This document shows positions 29,971 through 37,201 of a DNA stretch of 64,000 nucleotides, in pieces. Source of the stretch: Tranzscheliella williamsii (taxonomy: Eukaryota; Basidiomycota; Ustilaginomycetes; Ustilaginales; Ustilaginaceae); the NCBI GenBank assembly GCA_023212725.1, contig JALBYF010000080.1, positions 1 to 64,000 of the forward strand, in the 5' to 3' direction. Position 1 is the stretch's first letter. Every line of letters begins with the position of its first letter. Under the pieces are notes generated by a model that was given only the letters and a program-made list of their open reading frames with translations, was not told the origin of the DNA and ran no database searches. The position numbers and the translations under genes were made by a program.

Positions 29971-31219
29971 TTAGACCATTTCTTCAGGAAGGTCGGGCAG
30001 CCAGAAAACCACTTCAGCTCCAGCTGAGGCCATCTCTGTCAACGATGGAAGGCAGACCGAAGATAGCGAAATAGTCAGAAGCAATGCGCACGAGTTAGTC
30101 ACCGCAATCACTCTGTTTGACGGCCGAAAGGCCGGCACGAGATAACTTACGCGCAAAACGAGGATTGAAGGAAAGCGCACGAGAGGGGCCGCCACCTTCA
30201 TGGCCTGGAAGTACGAACTTGGGCCGGAGGTTTCGGAACTCGTTCGCGGCGCTTTCCTTCGGGTCGATGTGCCAGCCCACGATGCTGCCGTCTGCCGATC
30301 CGGAAAAGACCCACTTGCCGTCAGGGGACCAGCATACTTCCTGACCGCTGATGCCAGCCTCTGCGACCATGCCGATCGTTGAGCCCGTCGCCCTCTCGAG
30401 CCCCTCGTGGCCGAGTAGCCGCGCCACGACTTGGCCATTGTCGAATGTATCCACTACATAGTGCACGTCGCTCGAAGTCCCAAGCAGCAGATATTGACCA
30501 TCGCTGTTGAAGACCAAAGAGGTGACGATCGGTATACGGGGAGGCATGCTGATTTTGGAAAGCGCCGCGGAATCGTCCAAGAAGACGGTGAGAAATGGAT
30601 CCTGGTCGAATTTGCGGATATCATACAATAGGACGGCAGCTCGCTCGTTGATGGCAACTGCAAACACTTTGCCGGTGGGGTCGTAGGCCACCACGGGATG
30701 TCCCTGAAGATGCAGATGTCCTTGCGCTTTGGGCGCTCTGATGTCCCACAGTCTGATGCAATCGTCTACGCTGCCCGACAAGAACGTGTCGCCCTGCGGG
30801 CACATCTCGAGCGCGACCACTCTACTGCTATGGCCTTCAAAGTATCTCTTGTACGCTTTGGTCTTGAGGTCAAGGTAGCGGATAGCGTTGTTCTCCTTCG
30901 TCGAGGCGTGTATGATCGAATCCTTCTCATGCGTAAAGCGCGCTAGATGCACGCCGTACTTGAGGGAAGGCACCTTGCTCTGGTGGACGCCTTTGCGTGC
31001 ATCATACACGTGGATGTAGTCGTCCTGCCCCGATGTCATGCACAAACAGCCGGTATCGTCGTAGGAGATCGAAGTCACTGTCGTATCCTTGGCAACGTGG
31101 GATGAAAAGACCTTGGCGGGTTTGAAAGACGCCAGCAGCTCTAACCTTATAGGGAGCTTCTTGGCTTCGACCGCAGAAGACGACGACGGCGCGGCCAAGG
31201 GAGGTATTGTGGCCACCAT
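29971..31219 (-). CDS. SWD2: COMPASS/CPF subunit SWD2 (WDR82) (two exons)
   Basis: Exon 1 is 30151-31219 and exon 2 is 29971-30035; the 115-nt intron has a GTAAGT donor and a GACAG acceptor. The join gives SFNPRFA-Q-MASAGAEVVFWLPDL, matching the conserved WDR82 end (NPRYMMFASA ... FWLP). The product has 377 residues. The start is the ATG giving MVATIPPL; a few codons upstream are open but lack ATG. WD repeats include GHSSRVVALEMCPQGDTFLSGSVDDCIRLWDIR and CWSPDGKWVFSGSADGSIVGWHI. Swd2 serves in the Set1 H3K4 methyltransferase complex and in cleavage and polyadenylation/termination. Divergent from the transcription factor gene. Confidence 0.92.
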
Positions 31220-31637
31220 GGCGGTCGACACTCACTGGCAACGCAGAACAGTAGTAGCACTGGCGACTCTGCAGCGAAACGCGCAGCCCGTCAAGAGTCA
31301 GCCTGGGCTTGTCCATATGGTTGATAGGAGCTGTCTCCACCTTGGCAACGTCCGATTAATGTGAATTACTTCAGACAGCTGCTTCGGGACGGCGGTGTGA
31401 TGAATTCACCGATGGCCAGACATGGAAATAAATTCAATTTATGGCCGCGCTGCAGGACCACAACCGCTCAAAGCTCATCAAGCAGCCACCCAGCCAAAGG
31501 CTTTGGGCCTGCCACCATGGCGTAGCAAAACGCTTCTTCATTTTGCTCACTGCCTGCACTACCAGGTCGGCCCTGTTCATCCACCTGGCACCTCCTTCTG
31601 CTGCTGAGTGCTTGGCTTGAACGTGTGGGTGCCCGAG
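31220..31637. other. divergent promoter SWD2/transcription factor
   Basis: About 420 bp. No gene-like sequence is seen. Probably both promoters. Confidence 0.5.
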
Positions 31638-34600
31638 ATGACGGGCCACTCGAACCCGCACAAGCGGGAGCCCTTTCACGATGCGCTCTACCAGTTGGCA
31701 AACACAGCTGCCAGATCGTCTGTCTCGACTTCGCTTCCTTCGTCCTCTGCTGCCTTGCAAGCGGGACTCACCCATATCGAAACTTCTCCTAACCGCTTTG
31801 CGTTGCCACCGTCGACCGCGTCCCAAGCGGCTGCCGAAAAGAAGATCTCTTGCATGGAATGCCGCCTCTCTAAAGTCAAGTGCTCTTCAGGTGAGCCATG
31901 CTTACGGTGTGAAAGGCTTGGTAAGGAGTGCTATTACAAGAGCCACAAGCGAGGACGCAAGTCGGACAGCTCCAAGATCCAGAAGCTGGAGAGAACAGTT
32001 GAGTCGCTCAGCAGAGCACTGCAACAGTTCTCCAAGCATAACTCCCTTGCACCCGACTTGAACGTCTCCAACACAGATCCAAGGGTGAATGTGGACGCGG
32101 CACAAGAGGAGCCGAGGTGTGCAGATAGCCCTTTCAGGGATGGATCTCCCTCGTCGCCAGATCCGTCACAAACCAAGACGCCGGATGCAAGACTGGACAG
32201 TCGCTGTCGCCAGGCCACCTCACAGTCAGAGACAACCGCATCTCCCTCTCTACAACCTCCTGCTTTACACACCTCACTGCAGCAGGCGCATCTGCCGCAT
32301 CCTTCTTATCACGATGAATACCAACACACTTCACCACAATATCACCGCCATCCCCAGCAGCAACAGGTCTCGTCGGCATCGCCGTCTTCTCCGTGGCATT
32401 CAACCCAGCGTATCACATCCGCCACGCCCACGTCGGGTGATCCGGACGAGCCAGACAATCTGGGTCTGCCTACCCTCTCGAATCCTCTCAAACTGCTGGC
32501 TCATGCCAGCGATTCGGCCAGAGGCCGAGAGACGTCGGAAGACCCGTCGAGCTCTTCGTTGCGCAATCCGATCGTTATCGATACGGCGTCGCCCCAACAA
32601 AGCAGCACCGCCAATGCTGATTCCGTCAAGCCGTCCTCACCTTCGGCCATGGTGGCCGCGGCTGCCAATGCACCTACCAAGCATTCCACCATGCATAATG
32701 GTCGATCCGGTATTCCCTTTACCACCTCAACATCCGCCAACTTTCTCGGCCCAGCGCGTGGTAAAGCGTTTTTCAGCGTGGGTCTCTTCTCGACTAAGCC
32801 CGACAATATTGCCGCCTTTGACCCTGTTCACCGTGGGATCATGACGCTCTCCAGGGCGCGACAGCTCTTCTCCACCTACATGCAGTACATCAACTCTTCA
32901 CTGACGCTGCTCGATCCACATCTGCATACATTCGAGTATGTGCGATCTTCGTCTTCCCTCTTGCTCAGCGCGACATGCTGGATTGCCGCCAAATACCAAC
33001 CCGACGGCGGCCGCATAGCTGCAGATCTCGAGAATCATATCAAGACCGTTCTCCTGCCGCCGATCCTAATGGAAGGGTATCGATCCGCCGAGATCCCCCA
33101 AGGTCTCATCATCTTGGCGGCCTACCATCCCCAAATGAACACGCTGGCCGAGGACAAGGCTTGGGCTTATGTCGGATATGGCATCCGCATCTCATCCGAG
33201 CTCGATATGAACAGTAGAATCACAGTACGCCCAGTCTCTCGCGAGAACGACATTGACCTTGCACGTCGCCTTCGAAATCGAGAACGCACCTGGCTCAACC
33301 TCTGGCTATTCGAAATGAGCATGAGCCAGCATATGGGTCGAAGGCCCACACTGGCTAATGACCCTGTGGTTACCGGTTGCGCCACTTGGCATCTGGACAA
33401 GTTTGCTCTTAGCGAGGACCGAGCTATGGTTGCTGTTGTCCAGCTCCGACTTGTTATGGTCAGAAACATGGAGCTTTTTGAAAATTTTGTTGATGTCGCT
33501 ACCACCTATCAACCAGCTACGACCGGGCGGAGAGCCACCCAGATCGAGCTCTTCAGAAAAACGTGCGCCAGTGATCTCGACACTTGGCTCGCAACCTGGA
33601 CTTCGCCCACATCTTCCTCAACTGCAACCAACAGCACGCCCCTTCCTTCCTACGACACTGACGAATTCAGCGCATCCTCCGCTGGCCGCAGCCGGATCCG
33701 GCCACACTGTCCGCCTCCACGCATACAGCGCCTCAAACTGTACTATTGGTACGCACGCTTGATTCTGGACACCATCGCTCTCCGGTCTTCCCATCTAGGC
33801 TTGACAGTCCTGCGGCCCATCTACAAGGACGCTTATGCTTGTTCCATAGCGTATCTTGGCTTGTTCGTGGCCACGATGGTGCCCAACGGCCTTTTTTGGG
33901 GCCATAATTCGATGATTGTAACCCCGGCCTATTGTGCCATATTTGCCCTCAAGATCATGGGACTCGTTTCGTCAGCTACGGGAGGCTCGCAGACGCGTCC
34001 AGATGCGGAGGCAAAGCCTTCCAATTCAGTCGATGATCAAAAGGGTAACAACCATGCAGCCGGCGGAGATCTGGGCATCGACATCGACGCTGTATACACA
34101 TTCGATATCATAGATAAGGTTGTTAAAGTGATGGAGGAGGCGGGTAATGCTACGCCCCATCGTCAAGGCGCTGCCTCCAGCTACGCCTTCTTTTTGGCCA
34201 CCGTTCTAGCAAAAGCCAAGCTGGCATGGCGAGCCAAGAACAGTACCCATCACGAGGCATTGTGGGAGGAAGACGCGAATGACATTGCTCTCAAAAATAA
34301 GTTTCAGAAGAAGCGCACCCACCAGTTTGACCCATCTGTAGAGTCCCGAGCCTCCACTCTGGCTGGGTCGGCCGACGGTGCTCGACCTGCCAAATCAGCA
34401 AAGCAAAGCAATAGCTCGCCTCGCGGAGTGCATCCGGACAGGCATGGGGCTGGACAAGGCGCATTTGCGGCATCATCGACAAGAGATGTCGATAGCAGAC
34501 CTCCTATGTCCTCTTTATCTTCTTCAATATCGGGCGATTCAGCGAAGCAAGGGCAGAAAAAAGCGTATAGAGAAGAACCGGCGCATACTCATCCCGCGTC

Positions 34601-35114
34601 TCTCCTCCGGCAGATGCAGTTTCAAGCGGGGCCGAGCGGCGTGCAAGCGTTTGTACAACCATCGCCGTTTCCACCACCGTCTTTCCACGGCCACCCCGCC
34701 TCCCAGCATCAGCAGCTACCCGACACGACACACGATTCCACCTCCAACCGTTCCCACGCACAACGCCAACAGCCGTGGCAAGACGATCAGTCTCTGAATC
34801 TGCATGGTATCGAGGCTCATCTCTCAAGAGAAACTGCGGCGAGCAGCAATGCAGGGCTATTAGCTAGCTTGGAGCCGCTGCAGATGCACTGGGATAATTG
34901 GGACATAGGAATGCTCGATGGATTCTTGGGCGAGAGTCTGTTCGGCGACATGAGCTTTGTTGCGTCCGCAGATACAGACACGATAAATGCTGCCGGCTAT
35001 ACCGACTCCAGCCATCTCGGAGATACCCACAGCATCGGCGAGGACGGTGTTGGCCACAACAACTACAGCAACAGCAATGGTCCGGGCCAAATTCATCAAA
35101 AGTTGGCATCCTAA
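31638..35114 (+). CDS. Zn2Cys6 fungal transcription factor
   Basis: Single exon, 1158 residues from the ATG giving MTGHSNPHKR. The Zn2Cys6 cluster is complete, with Cys at 72, 75, 82, 88, 91 and 98 (spacing 2-6-5-2-6), followed by a basic linker (YYKSHKRGRKSDSSK) and a short coiled coil (IQKLERTVESLSRALQQF) for dimerisation. A Gln/Ser/Pro-rich stretch follows. The middle (about residues 410-760) is the fungal-specific regulatory domain: FSTYMQYINSSLTLLDP, AWAYVGYGIRISSELDMN, and RERTWLNLWLFEMSMSQHMG. A Gln/His/Ser-rich tail may activate transcription. The C-terminal LEPLQMHWDNWDIGMLDGF is an acidic/aromatic candidate activation segment. The domain layout resembles the PrtT-type factors of ascomycetes, but the target genes are unknown. 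Convergent with DSC3 at 145 bp. Confidence 0.93.
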   Translation: MTGHSNPHKREPFHDALYQLANTAARSSVSTSLPSSSAALQAGLTHIETSPNRFALPPSTASQAAAEKKISCMECRLSKVKCSSGEPCLRCERLGKECYYKSHKRGRKSDSSKIQKLERTVESLSRALQQFSKHNSLAPDLNVSNTDPRVNVDAAQEEPRCADSPFRDGSPSSPDPSQTKTPDARLDSRCRQATSQSETTASPSLQPPALHTSLQQAHLPHPSYHDEYQHTSPQYHRHPQQQQVSSASPSSPWHSTQRITSATPTSGDPDEPDNLGLPTLSNPLKLLAHASDSARGRETSEDPSSSSLRNPIVIDTASPQQSSTANADSVKPSSPSAMVAAAANAPTKHSTMHNGRSGIPFTTSTSANFLGPARGKAFFSVGLFSTKPDNIAAFDPVHRGIMTLSRARQLFSTYMQYINSSLTLLDPHLHTFEYVRSSSSLLLSATCWIAAKYQPDGGRIAADLENHIKTVLLPPILMEGYRSAEIPQGLIILAAYHPQMNTLAEDKAWAYVGYGIRISSELDMNSRITVRPVSRENDIDLARRLRNRERTWLNLWLFEMSMSQHMGRRPTLANDPVVTGCATWHLDKFALSEDRAMVAVVQLRLVMVRNMELFENFVDVATTYQPATTGRRATQIELFRKTCASDLDTWLATWTSPTSSSTATNSTPLPSYDTDEFSASSAGRSRIRPHCPPPRIQRLKLYYWYARLILDTIALRSSHLGLTVLRPIYKDAYACSIAYLGLFVATMVPNGLFWGHNSMIVTPAYCAIFALKIMGLVSSATGGSQTRPDAEAKPSNSVDDQKGNNHAAGGDLGIDIDAVYTFDIIDKVVKVMEEAGNATPHRQGAASSYAFFLATVLAKAKLAWRAKNSTHHEALWEEDANDIALKNKFQKKRTHQFDPSVESRASTLAGSADGARPAKSAKQSNSSPRGVHPDRHGAGQGAFAASSTRDVDSRPPMSSLSSSISGDSAKQGQKKAYREEPAHTHPASLLRQMQFQAGPSGVQAFVQPSPFPPPSFHGHPASQHQQLPDTTHDSTSNRSHAQRQQPWQDDQSLNLHGIEAHLSRETAASSNAGLLASLEPLQMHWDNWDIGMLDGFLGESLFGDMSFVASADTDTINAAGYTDSSHLGDTHSIGEDGVGHNNYSNSNGPGQIHQKLAS

Positions 35115-35259
35115 ATCTAGCCTAGCCTCTGTGAGCAGCTGTAAATGTCCCAGCGAGCGGAGCGACACGCTTAACGACCACGTGCTCTGGTGATCACAAT
35201 GGAAAACCATTTTGGTTCTTTTTGTGCAATGTTGGTATGTGGAATGTGCGCCGGGCGGG

Positions 35260-36753
35260 TCACCAAATCAGCTTGAAGACGCCGATCAGGAGGCTGTTTG
35301 AGTCCAGCCGTACACGAGCAAGAGCGCAAAACGAATCGTCGATGTCAGCTGTTGTGAAGGGCTCCTTGTGGAGTGTCTGAACTTACTTTGCGACGATGCC
35401 GAAGAGGATGCTGATCTGCATTGTTTTAGAGAAGATGTTGTCTGCGGATGCCTGGCTCTGTTCAAGATAGTATGCCTCTTCGTCATCGTACTCCTCCTCC
35501 GCGTCGTGGTTGGGGCTGGTGGAGCGGGGAAGGGCCGTGGGGCTTGTACCGTCCTTGAAGAAGAAGAGGCTGATGAAGCCGAAGAAGAAGCCGACGAGGA
35601 GGCCGTGGAAGACGGTTTGGTAGGTGGAAGCGGCGGCGGGCGCGGCGTCGAAGGACTCCATCCACTGGTCTTCCATAGCGAGCAAATGGTCGTGCTCCTC
35701 GGCGGCGCGCAAGAGGTCGCCGGATACGGAAACCTGATCTGCAGATGCAACCGTGGTGTGGAACTCGCGGCGCATCGCCTCGACCTCGTCCACGGACATG
35801 CCTGATGCCAGAAGCCGGTTGAACCCGCGCTGGCCCGGCTCCATCTCTGCACCGGCGGCATCAGGCGTTCCTGACGCACCCTGGCCTGAAGCTCCAGGAT
35901 CGAGCGCTGAGGGGGGCTCCGTACCTGCCGCGGCTGGGGTCACATCGCTCTCGGCCTCGGCGACGGTGACCACCTCTCCGACCGAGCACTGTATCCAGAT
36001 GCGGGTTTGGGCGGTGCTTTTGACCAGCCGGACCCGATGTCCTGCATACGCTGGTTGCTTGAGCTTACCCTTACCCTTGTCAACGGCCCCAGTGCTGCTG
36101 GGGTCCCACGGGCGGCGCTCCAAGTCTGCTACATCGACCTCGCCACGCCATATAATGTCTTTATCGGTGTCCACGGCGGTGTCGTCTGGTTGGTCGTCGT
36201 CTTCGCTGTTGTGGGCGGTGTCGGTGGCGTGGAGGGCGAGGTCGGAGATGGTGCGGGTGTGGATTCTGCGGCGCTGGTCGAGGCCGTCGAGCCACTCGAC
36301 GAGGCGGATGCCGTCGCGGAGGACGCGGCCGCTGTGGATCAGGCGGAGGCGGCGGCGGCGGAGTGCTGGGCGGTGATGCTCGACGAGGCTGCGCAGAGTG
36401 CGAACGGTGTCGGGGCCCGCCTCGCGCCCGCACGCCGCCTGGATCGCCGCGCTTGCCTGCTGCACGAGCGCCCCGGCATCGTCCGCGCCCAGTGTCGCCG
36501 ACCCGTAGCTGCCCCTCCCCGAACCAGCCACCTCAGCATCGTAGTCGAACAGCAGCGCCCCCGACCCCCCGCGCCCATCCCCTCCTACCGTCGTGATCTT
36601 CGCCAGCGCGCTCACGTCCAGCGGCAAGTCGGGAACACCAGGCTCCGTAAACCGGATCGTGATCGGCCGGACACGCAGCAACACCTCCAAAGGCAAGAGC
36701 GCATCCTCCCCGCCAAAGCCCGCCCGGCTGCCACCATCCCCTCCAGAGTTCAT
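35260..36753 (-). CDS. DSC3: DSC E3 ligase complex subunit 3 (two exons)
   Basis: Exon 1 is 35387-36753 and exon 2 is the 34-nt 35260-35293, across a 93-nt intron (donor GTAAGT, acceptor AAACAG). Splicing converts FGIVAK-stop into ILFGIVANLLIGVFKLIW, completing a second membrane segment. The product has 466 residues, starting at the ATG of MNSGGDGG. The N-terminus is a ubiquitin-like domain with IRFTEPGVPDLPLDVSAL and RLRLIHSGRVLRDG, as in the DUF2407 family. The C-terminal half has GFNRLLASGMSVDEVEAMRREF and a membrane segment, VFHGLLVGFFFGFISLFFF. Dsc3 belongs to the Golgi/endosomal Dsc ubiquitin ligase that, in S. pombe and Aspergillus, activates SREBP and, in yeast, degrades orphan membrane proteins. 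Confidence 0.85.
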
Positions 36754-37201
36754 CTTTCTGTGCGCTGGCCCCGCCGCCGTGTCGCCGCAGATAGATAGCC
36801 AAGTGAACGGCGCCGGAGGATACCCCACGGGCGGGCCACTCTTCGTGCTCCGATCGTCGGCGTGGCCCTCGCACCTCCGCTGCCAGCTTCGCTGGGCAGC
36901 AGTGGAATTCTAGTCAACGGAAGGCGCAGTAGTGACGCTCTGCGTGTTATGGAGGGCGGCCATCCAGGAAGCCGTATGAGGATGGCAGAACAACAAGGCA
37001 GATCGAGTACAGGATGACGCGCAGTTGAGAGGAACAAGTGACCATTTCTTGCTTCACATCCATGTACTCGGCTTCTCAGATGCTCAGAAATACAAGCTTG
37101 CTTGCTCTATTGCTCAGGGAGGCGGCCGGTGCGAGTACATAATGTGTTGGTGAAAGTGAATGCCAGAGCTGTCTGTGCCCACTTCAGCGCAGGATAGGGT
37201 C
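36754..37201. other. spacer JJJ1 3' end / DSC3 5' end
   Basis: About 450 bp between two genes on the minus strand, holding the DSC3 promoter and the JJJ1 3' end. No feature seen. Confidence 0.5.

Noticed and set aside
30121..30140. GCCGGCC/GGCCG hairpin-like palindrome in the SWD2 intron
   Set aside because: The stem is short and such palindromes are expected in GC-rich DNA; no support for a functional RNA.
35260..35386. DSC3 splicing to the earlier acceptors at CACAAG or CAACAG
   Set aside because: These would give introns of 22 or 37 nt, too short for spliceosomal introns, and CAACAG gives an immediate stop. The AAACAG acceptor gives 93 nt and a complete membrane helix.
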